This document shows positions 1-6,471 of a stretch of DNA of 18,247 nucleotides, piece after piece. Under the pieces are notes generated by a model that saw only the letters and a program-made list of their open reading frames with translations, was not told the origin of the DNA and searched no databases. A program made the position numbers and the translations under genes. Source of the DNA: GWC2-37-13 sp964564535 (lineage in GTDB: Bacteria; Patescibacteriota; Microgenomatia; UBA1406; GWC2-37-13); the NCBI GenBank assembly GCA_964564535.1, contig CAZMBH010000019.1, positions 1 through 18,247 on the forward strand, given 5' to 3'. Positions within the stretch are counted from its first letter, which is position 1. Every line of letters starts with the position of its first letter.

Positions 1-5
1 GAGGG

Positions 6-48
6 TATGACATTTTCACGTTGGTAACTATGACATTATCATATTGGT
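6..48. repeat. Imperfect 20-nt direct repeat at the left edge
   Basis: Two copies of a 20-nt unit begin at 6 and 29 (period 23 nt) and match at 17 of 20 positions. The shared core is TATGACATT then TTGGT. Nothing in 1-134 looks like a coding region. The copies lie just upstream of the efp promoter, so they could be tandem operator sites, or the end of a longer repeat or insertion-sequence terminus whose body lies outside the window. There are only two copies with almost no spacer, so it is not a CRISPR array. Confidence 0.6.
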
Positions 49-69
49 GTAATAAATGTTTTGCATCAA

Positions 70-128
70 TTGACAAAAGCCATATTGAAGCATTAAAATA
101 TGGTTTCCAATTATTCAATTAATATAAT
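70..128 (+). promoter_or_regulatory. efp promoter region, two candidate -10 boxes
   Basis: A consensus -35 TTGACA (70-75) is followed, after 18 nt, by TAAAAT (94-99), which would give a leader of about 28 nt. A second, perfect TATAAT lies at 123-128, exactly 6 nt before the efp ATG, which would give a leaderless transcript, although its -35 region is poor. No Shine-Dalgarno sequence precedes efp. The inverted repeat CCATATT (80-86) / AATATGG (97-103) overlaps the first promoter and could be an operator. Confidence 0.6.
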
Positions 129-134
129 TTAAAT

Positions 135-695
135 ATGCGCGTGAATGCCGGTAATTTAAAAAAAGGTGAATTTGTTTTCTTTCAGGGAGCGATCTGTCAG
201 GTTCAAAAAGCCGATTTTTATTCACCGGGAAAAGGATCAGCCTTAATGAAAGCAAGACTAAAAAACTTAATTTCTGCAAAAAATGTTGAATATGCTTATA
301 AATCAAATGAGCAAGTTGAGGTGTTGGATGTATCTTCAATAGAAATGCAGTATCTTTATAAAGATAATGAAAATCTTTATTTTATGGATGAGAGAACCTT
401 CAATCAGTCGTCACTGCCTATTTCTGTTATCGGTGATGTGACGAGATTTTTTAAGGATGGAGAAAAAATGTTTGTTTACATGTATGAAGATAAGCCGCTG
501 ACGATCCGTCCGCCAAGTAGCGTGAGACTAAAGATTGTTGAAGCCGAGGACGCTGCGAAAGGTGATACTGTTTCAGGAGCAAAAAAACCTGTTAAGGTTG
601 AAACAGGTGCAATCGTAATGGTCCCTATATTTGTAAAAATCGGAGAAACGATCAGTATCAATCCGGAAACGGGAGAATATACAGGGAGAGTATAA
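135..695 (+). CDS. efp: Elongation factor P
   Basis: EF-P binds the ribosome beside the P-site tRNA and speeds peptide bond formation at consecutive prolines; it acts in the cytoplasm. At 186 residues it has the normal family length and runs from an N-terminal KOW-like domain through two OB-fold domains. The first-domain loop reads S-P-G-K-G-S-A, placing the conserved tip lysine at residue 33, the residue that is modified in many bacteria. The C-terminal signature is clear around residues 152-186 (GDTVSGAKKP, then KIGETISINPETGEY). No modification enzyme (EpmA/B, YmfI or EarP type) is visible nearby. The ATG at 135 fits the family start. There is no Shine-Dalgarno sequence; TATAAT lies 6 nt upstream, suggesting a leaderless message. 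The next gene begins 8 nt after the stop. Confidence 0.95.
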   Translation: MRVNAGNLKKGEFVFFQGAICQVQKADFYSPGKGSALMKARLKNLISAKNVEYAYKSNEQVEVLDVSSIEMQYLYKDNENLYFMDERTFNQSSLPISVIGDVTRFFKDGEKMFVYMYEDKPLTIRPPSSVRLKIVEAEDAAKGDTVSGAKKPVKVETGAIVMVPIFVKIGETISINPETGEYTGRV

Positions 696-696
696 T
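691..696 (+). promoter_or_regulatory. -10 box overlapping the efp stop codon
   Basis: TATAAT covers the last bases of efp and its TAA stop and sits exactly 6 nt before the ATG of the next gene at 703, the same spacing as at efp. It may start an extra leaderless transcript of the RodZ-like gene inside the efp unit. No convincing -35 was seen, so this is tentative. Confidence 0.35.
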
Positions 697-702
697 AAAG
701 AT

Positions 703-1329
703 ATGCTATCCGTCGGTTCAATTCTTAAAAACGAAAGAGAAAAAAAAGATCTACTCCTTTCAGACGTAGAAAAACAGATTAAGGTGAGGGAGAAGTACTT
801 AAAAGCGATTGAGGACGAGAATTGGAACTATTTTTCCTCAAAGATTTATATAACCGGAATTCTTAAAAATTATTCGCGAGTGTTGAATCTAGATCACAAA
901 AAAGTATTGGCGTTTTTTCGGCGGGACTATGAAAAAAAAGAAGAAGTAAAATTTAAGAGAAAAGTAGAAAATTCTTATTTAACTTCAGAAACAAAAAAAT
1001 TTCTAAGAATAGGTTTGGTAATTGTAACTTTATTTTTTGTCGGATATTTTGTCTTACAATTAAAAACATATTTTTCACCTCCAACTTTTACTCTTTTGTC
1101 TCCGACAGCTAATAACTTTACTATCGAAAAAAAAGTAAAAATTGTAGGAAAAGTTGAAAAAGATACCAGTGTCACCATCTCCGGCGAGAGGATTTATCAG
1201 AACAAAGAAGGAATTTTTAATTATGAACTTTCATTGAACGAAGGATCGAATAAAATAACAATAATTTTATTGGGCGCCAACGGAAAAAAAACTACATTTG
1301 AAAAGATTTTTTACAAAAAAACTCCGTAA
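703..1329 (+). CDS. RodZ-like HTH, single-pass membrane protein with Ig-like ectodomain
   Basis: The 208-residue protein has three parts. Residues about 3-65 form an HTH of the RodZ/HTH_25 type (VGSILKNERE..., then IEDENW and the YITGILKNYSRVLNL stretch typical of this family). A charged linker follows, then one membrane helix at about 100-120. The outer part, about 128-205, is rich in beta-strand pattern with a repeated 'VKIVGKVEKDTSVTISG ... NEGSNKITI' layout typical of bacterial Ig-like surface domains. In RodZ the HTH binds the actin-like MreB and the outer part faces the wall, so a role in cell shape or envelope organisation is likely by homology. The outer domain differs from the proteobacterial RodZ tail. 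It lies 8 nt after efp and is convergent with radA. It could also be an unrelated membrane HTH regulator. Confidence 0.75.
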   Translation: MLSVGSILKNEREKKDLLLSDVEKQIKVREKYLKAIEDENWNYFSSKIYITGILKNYSRVLNLDHKKVLAFFRRDYEKKEEVKFKRKVENSYLTSETKKFLRIGLVIVTLFFVGYFVLQLKTYFSPPTFTLLSPTANNFTIEKKVKIVGKVEKDTSVTISGERIYQNKEGIFNYELSLNEGSNKITIILLGANGKKTTFEKIFYKKTP

Positions 1330-1331
1330 TT

Positions 1332-1395
1332 GTCATCCCCTCGAAGGAGGGGATCCAGTTTATTTTGTTTGGATTCCCGCCTACGCGGGAATGAC
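1332..1395. repeat. Compound palindromic repeat (REP/MITE-like) at the 3' end of radA
   Basis: Two perfect 8-bp hairpins with 4-nt loops stand side by side. The first is ATCCCCTC / GAGGGGAT (1335-1342 / 1347-1354). The second is ATTCCCGC / GCGGGAAT (1373-1380 / 1385-1392). The two are themselves inverted copies of one unit, flanked by GTC...CCA and TGG...GAC, so the whole 64 bp can fold as a larger cruciform. It is GC-rich in an AT-rich setting and fills the gap between the two convergent genes. The second hairpin runs into radA and carries its TAG stop in the loop (1381-1383). It may also act as a transcript end or stabiliser, but there is no U-run. Confidence 0.8.
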
Positions 1396-2676
1396 CTTAC
1401 TTAGTTCTTTTACAGTCTTAATTAATTTTGAAGAATAAATTTTCTTAAATCCCAACCTCTTTGATTCTTCAATGATCTTTTCTTCCATAAATGAAGAACG
1501 GATTTCCCCAAGGAGTCCGACCTCACCAACAAAAAGGGAATTTGCCGGTAGTGAAATATTTTTAAAAGAAGAAATCAAAGAGGCAATAAAGCCAAGATCG
1601 GCACCGGTTGACTTGATTGAAACCCCGCCAACGACATTGACAAAGACATCAAAACGGTCAAGAGGAAGGTTAAGATTTTTTCTTATAACCGCAAGTAATA
1701 GTTGGACTTTGTTGAAATCTAATCCTTTAACGACTCGACGTGGATTCATTAATGAAGTTGGGACACAAAGTGTTTGGATTTCAAAAAAGAACGGTCTTTT
1801 TCCTTCGGCTACTCCAACAATGGCTTTTCCCGGTTCAAGTTTTTTGTCTGTTTCAAGAAAAACAAGAGGATTCTTTACTTCATTCAAGCCTTTTTGTTTC
1901 ATTTCAAATATTCCAATTTCATCAGTTGAGCCGAAACGATTTTTCGAAGCTCTAAGCAACCGGAAGTTAGAAATTTTCTCTCCTTCTATCTCAAGTACAC
2001 AGTCAACAAAATGTTCAAGCGTCTTAGGTCCGGCCACATCGCCGACTTTGTTAATATGGCCGATTAATAGAATTGGAAGATTTGATTGCTTTGCAAAATT
2101 AACAATCTTTTTTGTCACTTCTTTAAGTTGAGACACACCCGCTACCGGCCCTTCAACGTCTTTTGAATAGATTGTCTGGACTGAATCGATAATGACAATT
2201 TCTATTTCATCTTTTAATTCTTCAAGACTTTGGATAATACTTTCAATTTGTAAATCTGCCGAGAAAGATAAATTGCTGAGATTTACAGAAAGACGTTCAG
2301 CCCGGTTTTTGACTTGTTCGGCGGATTCTTCACCGGAAATATATAAAACTTTAAGTTTTTGAAAAGCTTGAAGAACTAAAGTCGACTTACCGATTCCCGG
2401 TTGGCCGGTAAGCAAAATTACTTCTCCCGGAACGACACCACCGCCTAAAACCCGGTCAAATTCAAAGATCCCGGTTGAAAGTCGAGATTTAACTGAAGAT
2501 TTAACTTTTGATAGGGAAGTGATCGTTATCTTTTTGACAGCCTCACCCTTTTTATTTGACGAAGACTTGGCAAATTCGGGCTTTTCCTTTAACGTATTCC
2601 ACTTGCCGCAATCAGGGCATTTGCCGATCCAAGAACCGGAGCCAAAACCGCACTCGGAACATATATAAAAACTCAT
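1381..2676 (-). CDS. radA: DNA repair protein RadA
   Basis: RadA (Sms) is a RecA-like, Lon-domain helicase that processes branched recombination intermediates. All family parts are visible in 431 residues. The N-terminal zinc finger has Cys6/Cys9 and Cys20/Cys23. The Walker A motif at 91-99 is GQPGIGKST, with Gln92 where Asp is usual. Walker B is near 159-165 (ending IIDS), and the family-specific KNRFG motif lies at 245-249. A LonC-like domain follows from about 270 to the end. The last four residues (Val-Ile-Pro-Ala) and the TAG stop are encoded by the inverted repeat at 1332-1395, so the natural C-terminus appears replaced or trimmed. It lies 94 nt downstream of argS in the same direction and has no Shine-Dalgarno sequence. 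Confidence 0.95.
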   Translation of the reverse strand: MSFYICSECGFGSGSWIGKCPDCGKWNTLKEKPEFAKSSSNKKGEAVKKITITSLSKVKSSVKSRLSTGIFEFDRVLGGGVVPGEVILLTGQPGIGKSTLVLQAFQKLKVLYISGEESAEQVKNRAERLSVNLSNLSFSADLQIESIIQSLEELKDEIEIVIIDSVQTIYSKDVEGPVAGVSQLKEVTKKIVNFAKQSNLPILLIGHINKVGDVAGPKTLEHFVDCVLEIEGEKISNFRLLRASKNRFGSTDEIGIFEMKQKGLNEVKNPLVFLETDKKLEPGKAIVGVAEGKRPFFFEIQTLCVPTSLMNPRRVVKGLDFNKVQLLLAVIRKNLNLPLDRFDVFVNVVGGVSIKSTGADLGFIASLISSFKNISLPANSLFVGEVGLLGEIRSSFMEEKIIEESKRLGFKKIYSSKLIKTVKELSKVIPA

Positions 2677-2681
2677 AAGTA

Positions 2682-2763
2682 GTTTATCAAGTTATAAAGT
2701 TCATCAAGTTCATCAAGTAGCATATTTTTTACTTGATAAACTTGAAAAACTTGACAAACTTGG
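2682..2763. repeat. Inverted array of 9-nt repeats between argS and radA
   Basis: The gap holds two opposed arrays of a degenerate 9-nt unit, roughly AAGTTNATC. The left arm is 2682-2718 and the right arm 2731-2763, with a 12-nt loop (2719-2730). The inner 21 nt of each arm (2698-2718 against 2731-2751) pair with three mismatches, giving a long hairpin; the outer part pairs less well. On the strand of argS and radA no U-run follows, so it is not a standard terminator. It could be a processing or stability element in the argS-radA transcript, or a mobile repeat. Confidence 0.7.
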
Positions 2764-2770
2764 AACTTTT

Positions 2771-4477
2771 TTACATTCTCTCAACCGTCTTAATTCCCAG
2801 CAAATATAGTCCTTCTTTAATAACTTTGCCTACTGCTTGGGTTAACATTAATCTAAATTTTTTTGTTTCTTCTTCTGATTCTAGAATTTTATTCTTCTGA
2901 TAGAAATAGTTATATTTTTGCGCCAGGTCATAAAGATAATTGGCTATTAAATTAGGAGCTAGTTGAACAGCTGCCTGCCGAACAATTTCTGGGAATTTGT
3001 TTATTAAACGCAAAACGTTGGATTCATCGTTGTTGGGTTCATCCACCTCCGCTAAAGCTACGGCGGACAGGCGGGTTAACGGGTTATAATTCGCCTTGTT
3101 CAAAACAGATTGACAGCGAACATAAGTGTAAATTAAATAGGGGGCAGAATTTCCGTCTACCGCAATCGATTCATCAATATCAAAATGAATAATTGTTTGA
3201 GTTCCATTTTTTAGAAAAGAATATTTGACTGAAGCAATAGACAATATTTCCGTAGTCTCCTGATCACATTTAAATTTTTCAGAAATTTTTTGTCTTACTT
3301 CATCTATAAGCCAGTTGGCTTCAATAACATTTCCTTCGCGGGAAGACATTTTTCCAGCTTTTAGTTTTACCCATTCATACGCCAGATGATATTGTTTATT
3401 TTTATATTTTTTTTCATCAATTAATTCCTCGACTTTAAAAGTAACTTTAAAAAAACTGGTTTGTTCCGGAGTGACAGTGTGAATGATTTTATCGAGCTCT
3501 CCAAAATCGGAAAATTCTTTTTCGGCTAAAGCTAATTCTTTTCCTTCATAGGTAGGAAAACCGAGAGAATTAACAAAGACTCTTGTATCCAAACCGTATT
3601 TTTTTCCGTTAAAAACAATGGCGCCTTGGCTTTTTTCTAAAATTCCTTTTTTCTGAAGTTCTTTTACAATTTCAAGGCTACGTTCCGGCAGCTCGCTTTC
3701 AAAATAAAGACGGTCAAAATGGCTATAAAATCTTTTGTAATTTTCCTGAAAATAATCAAGGCTCCATTTTACGGTCTCTTTCCATAAAGGCAAAATTTTT
3801 GGATTATGTTCATAAATCATTCGGTTGATTTTAATTATTTCTTCTTTGGCTTTTTTATCATCCTCATAAGCCTTAGTTCCAAGAGTGTACATCTTACCGA
3901 TAAAATTAATTTTTTCCTGAAGCGTTTTCAGTTTTTTAGTATCAATTTTTGAATTATTTATTCCGAATATACATTTAGCGATATGAAGCCCGACATCGCC
4001 TTGATAATTTCCTCTGATGACTTTATTGCCAACTGCTTCAAAAATTCTTACTAAAGATTCTCCTGTAGATATATTTCTTAGATGACCGATATGAAAAAGT
4101 TTATGAGTATTTGGATGAGCAAACTCTATCATTAACTTTTTATTTTTCCCAAGATGATATTCTGGAAAGGAAAAACTTTTTTCAACAATTTCTGTCAATC
4201 GATTAATCAATTGAACATCCGCAATCCAGAAATTAATAAAACCCGGTTTAATAATTTCAATCTTTTTAACATTCTCGTTTTTCGGTAGGTTCTTAACGAT
4301 CTCTTCAGCAATAATAAAAGGATTTTTCTTTAACTGTTTAGTGAGTTTAAGGGCTACTGAAGTTGAGTAGTCACCAAAATCGGGATTAGCTGGTTTTTCT
4401 AAGGCAATGTCGACTTCTTTTATGTTAAGTTTTTTCAAAACCAACTGCAAATTTTTTAGTATTTCTTCTTTAATCAT
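2771..4477 (-). CDS. argS: Arginyl-tRNA synthetase
   Basis: This class Ia enzyme charges tRNA-Arg with arginine using ATP. The 568 residues are normal length. The N-terminal additional (tRNA D-loop) domain spans about 1-105. The HIGH signature is exact at 129-132, preceded by FAHPNTHKLF, and the KMSKS equivalent is KMSSR at 376-380 followed by EG. The DALR anticodon-binding helical domain fills the C-terminal part from about 455. A GC-rich repeat-like stretch (3042-3075) encodes residues about 468-479 (Arg-Leu-Ser-Ala-Val-Ala-Leu-Ala-Glu-Val-Asp) in the linker to that domain, in frame and without a stop. The gene is last in a tight arginine operon, 21 nt after argF. An extended -10 (TGC TATCAT, 4494-4486) lies 8 nt before the ATG, so argS may also have its own promoter. 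Confidence 0.97.
   Translation of the reverse strand: MIKEEILKNLQLVLKKLNIKEVDIALEKPANPDFGDYSTSVALKLTKQLKKNPFIIAEEIVKNLPKNENVKKIEIIKPGFINFWIADVQLINRLTEIVEKSFSFPEYHLGKNKKLMIEFAHPNTHKLFHIGHLRNISTGESLVRIFEAVGNKVIRGNYQGDVGLHIAKCIFGINNSKIDTKKLKTLQEKINFIGKMYTLGTKAYEDDKKAKEEIIKINRMIYEHNPKILPLWKETVKWSLDYFQENYKRFYSHFDRLYFESELPERSLEIVKELQKKGILEKSQGAIVFNGKKYGLDTRVFVNSLGFPTYEGKELALAEKEFSDFGELDKIIHTVTPEQTSFFKVTFKVEELIDEKKYKNKQYHLAYEWVKLKAGKMSSREGNVIEANWLIDEVRQKISEKFKCDQETTEILSIASVKYSFLKNGTQTIIHFDIDESIAVDGNSAPYLIYTYVRCQSVLNKANYNPLTRLSAVALAEVDEPNNDESNVLRLINKFPEIVRQAAVQLAPNLIANYLYDLAQKYNYFYQKNKILESEEETKKFRLMLTQAVGKVIKEGLYLLGIKTVERM
3042..3075. repeat. GC-rich imperfect palindrome inserted in frame inside argS
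   Basis: This 34-bp stretch is sharply richer in GC than its surroundings and contains CCTCCG (3046-3051) against CGGCGG (3061-3066), a stem with one mismatch around a short loop, with the further GC-rich tail ACAGGCGGG. It resembles the short palindromic repeats scattered in candidate-phylum genomes, but here it is translated as part of argS. That it is a mobile or multi-copy element is inference and needs a genome-wide search. Confidence 0.55.
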
Positions 4478-4485
4478 TGTTTTAT

Positions 4486-4494
4486 ATGATAGCA
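4486..4494 (-). promoter_or_regulatory. Possible extended -10 upstream of argS
   Basis: TGC TATCAT matches an extended -10 (TGn plus hexamer). It sits in the 21-nt gap between argF and argS, 8 nt before the argS ATG. No clear -35 was found and no Shine-Dalgarno sequence is present. It would allow argS to be expressed independently of the attenuated operon. Confidence 0.35.
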
Positions 4495-4498
4495 GAAT

Positions 4499-5440
4499 TT
4501 AAGTTAGTTTGGAATTATTTAATAGGTAAATTAATAAAGATTTTTGCACGTGAAGGCGGTTTTCTGCCTGATGAAAAACCACCGACTGTTTTCCGTCAAT
4601 TACTTCAGGACTTACTTCATAATTTCGGTAAGCGGGTAAATCATGCATAAAAATAGCATCTTTTTTAGCTTCGTTCATTGTTTTTGAAGTTACTTGATAT
4701 TTAGGAAAAATATTTAACCGTTTTTCTTTTTCCTTTTCATCACCCATGCTAATCCAAGTATCAGTGTAAATGATATCGGCATTTGAGGAAGCTTCCTGCG
4801 GATCATCAGTCTCAATAATTTTACCATTATTTTTTTCAGCAATTTTTTTTGCCTGTTTAACTACTTTTCTATTCATCCAATAATCTTTGGGACAAACTGC
4901 CGTAAAGTTCATACCTAAAATACTTGAAGCAAATAGCAATGAGTGGGGAATGTTATTTTCACCATCACCAAAATAAACAATTTTTAACCCTTTAAATTTA
5001 TTTTTAATTTCATATATCGTCAATAGATCAGCCAAAATTTGACATGGATGTTCTAAGTCCGAAAGACCGTTTATTACAGGTATGGAAGAATATTTTGCCA
5101 ATTCTTCAACTAATGAGTGTTTAAAAACACGAGCCATGACAATATCAGACATAGACGATACTACTCTGGAAACATCCATTACGGATTCCCGCTTTCCCAT
5201 ACCAATATCAGCTTGCGTGAGATTTATAGCGTGACCCCCAAGCTGTGTCATTGCAGTTTCAAAAGAAATGCGGGTTCTGAGAGACGGTTTTTCAAAAATC
5301 ATTGTTAAGGTTTTATTTTTTAAGTATTGGGTATTATTACCGTTACGAATCATTTCTTCCTTAAGACCAATGGAAAAATTAATCAAGCTAATGATTTCAT
5401 TTTTTGTCAGATCGGTTATGGATAGAAAGTCATTTTTCAT
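4499..5440 (-). CDS. argF: Ornithine carbamoyltransferase
   Basis: This enzyme joins ornithine and carbamoyl phosphate to give citrulline. The carbamoyl-phosphate motif is FEKPSLRTR (S53-L-R-T-R57), HPCQ is at 131-134, and the ornithine-binding SMG loop is at 231-233 in TDTWISMGDE. The C-terminal motif reads HDLPAYR (266-272) and is followed by the expected QAENRLHVQKS. In most ornithine enzymes this is HCLP, so Asp267 replaces the usual cysteine. The SMG loop argues for ornithine rather than aspartate as the substrate. A related specificity (putrescine, or an N-acylated ornithine) cannot be fully excluded. At 313 residues it is normal length. Its ATG overlaps the stop of the M20 gene by 4 nt (ATGA), indicating coupled translation; no Shine-Dalgarno sequence is visible. 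Confidence 0.92.
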   Translation of the reverse strand: MKNDFLSITDLTKNEIISLINFSIGLKEEMIRNGNNTQYLKNKTLTMIFEKPSLRTRISFETAMTQLGGHAINLTQADIGMGKRESVMDVSRVVSSMSDIVMARVFKHSLVEELAKYSSIPVINGLSDLEHPCQILADLLTIYEIKNKFKGLKIVYFGDGENNIPHSLLFASSILGMNFTAVCPKDYWMNRKVVKQAKKIAEKNNGKIIETDDPQEASSNADIIYTDTWISMGDEKEKEKRLNIFPKYQVTSKTMNEAKKDAIFMHDLPAYRNYEVSPEVIDGKQSVVFHQAENRLHVQKSLLIYLLNNSKLT

Positions 5441-6471
5441 AAATTTCGCAAAATTTTAATAATAATCATTTTTAATTTAATTAAATCATCAATTTTAATT
5501 TGTTCATTTACTGTATGGGCATTTTCAACGCCGTCGCCAAGATTAACTACTTCAATTCCTTTAGAATTTAATATATTAGCGTCGCTGACGGCAGAATATG
5601 AATAATAAAGTGACTTAACATTTAACAAATCGTAAATTTTGTTAATTTTATTAATCAAGATTGATGTTTTTTTGTGACTATATCCGGGAGAAAAACCGCT
5701 GATTTTTAATTTAGCATCTTTAAATATTGATTTAATTTTATTGACATGATGATAAAAAAGTTTTTTTTGATAACTTCGTATTTCTCCTTTGATAAAGACT
5801 TTTTCCGGAACAGTATTAGTCCCTGTTCCGCCATTGATTAAACCAATATTGATAGTTGTTTCATCTTTATCCAAACTTCCTACTTTTATTTTATTTAGTG
5901 CTTTAATTGCCGGTATTAAAGCATTTATTCCATTTTCAGGAATAGAGGAATGACTGGCTATTCCATCAAATTCTGCCTCAAATAAATGGTAATATGGAGA
6001 TCTCAAAATAACCGAGCCAATCGGTCTTATACTGTCAAAAGCAAAACCTATTTTTGATTTAATCCAATTAAAAGGAAATTTATTTAGACCATTACCGTTT
6101 TCCTCATCAACGGTAAATAGTAACTCGAATGACTTTAGACTTAAAGTCTCTTCAACCGCAACCATAAGTGACGCAACCGCCGCTTTATTATCTGCTCCTA
6201 AAATTGTTTTTCCTAAACTTCTAATTGTTTTTTTATTTATCACAATAGGTTTTATTCCTCTTCCCGGTTCAACGGTATCTAAATGAACACAAAATAGAAT
6301 TGGCGGGCCAATTCCTGGTTTTTTGGCAAGGATGTTTCCTTTTGGGTCAACTTGATAATTCAAATTAATCTTGTTTAGCCAATTTTTCACATATTTAATC
6401 ATTCCCTGTTCTTGTCCAGAAGGGCTATTGATAGTTACTAATTTAAAAAAAATATCAATAACTTTATTCAT
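5437..6471 (-). CDS. M20-family metallopeptidase (PepT/YqjE-like; possible ArgE role)
   Basis: This is a two-zinc amidohydrolase of the M20 family, 344 residues from the chosen start. Metal-site motifs are HLDTVEPG (His63, Asp65), GADNKAA (Asp94), TVDEE (Glu123 general base, Glu124), Asp146 and a C-terminal AHTVNE (His319). HLDTVEPGRGIKP is closest to the tripeptidase-like YqjE/PepT branch. In this arginine operon it might act as acetylornithine deacetylase (ArgE) or simply as a peptidase; the sequence alone does not decide. A longer reading starts at 6501, but the 10 extra residues are not family-like. The ATG at 6471 has GGAT four nt upstream and overlaps the argH stop by 8 nt (ATGAATAA), the same arrangement as at argG/argH. 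It overlaps argF by 4 nt. Confidence 0.85.
   Translation of the reverse strand: MNKVIDIFFKLVTINSPSGQEQGMIKYVKNWLNKINLNYQVDPKGNILAKKPGIGPPILFCVHLDTVEPGRGIKPIVINKKTIRSLGKTILGADNKAAVASLMVAVEETLSLKSFELLFTVDEENGNGLNKFPFNWIKSKIGFAFDSIRPIGSVILRSPYYHLFEAEFDGIASHSSIPENGINALIPAIKALNKIKVGSLDKDETTINIGLINGGTGTNTVPEKVFIKGEIRSYQKKLFYHHVNKIKSIFKDAKLKISGFSPGYSHKKTSILINKINKIYDLLNVKSLYYSYSAVSDANILNSKGIEVVNLGDGVENAHTVNEQIKIDDLIKLKMIIIKILRNL

Noticed and set aside
6..48. CRISPR array at the left edge
   Set aside because: Only two copies, imperfect, with a 3-nt gap rather than spacers of about 30 nt.
1472..2131. Open frame of 219 codons on the plus strand opposite radA
   Set aside because: It is fully antisense to a clear radA, has no recognisable domain, and its composition is that of a shadow frame.
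2682..2771. Intrinsic terminator of argS
   Set aside because: The T-run lies on the plus-strand side and in the loop; on the argS strand no T-run follows the stem.
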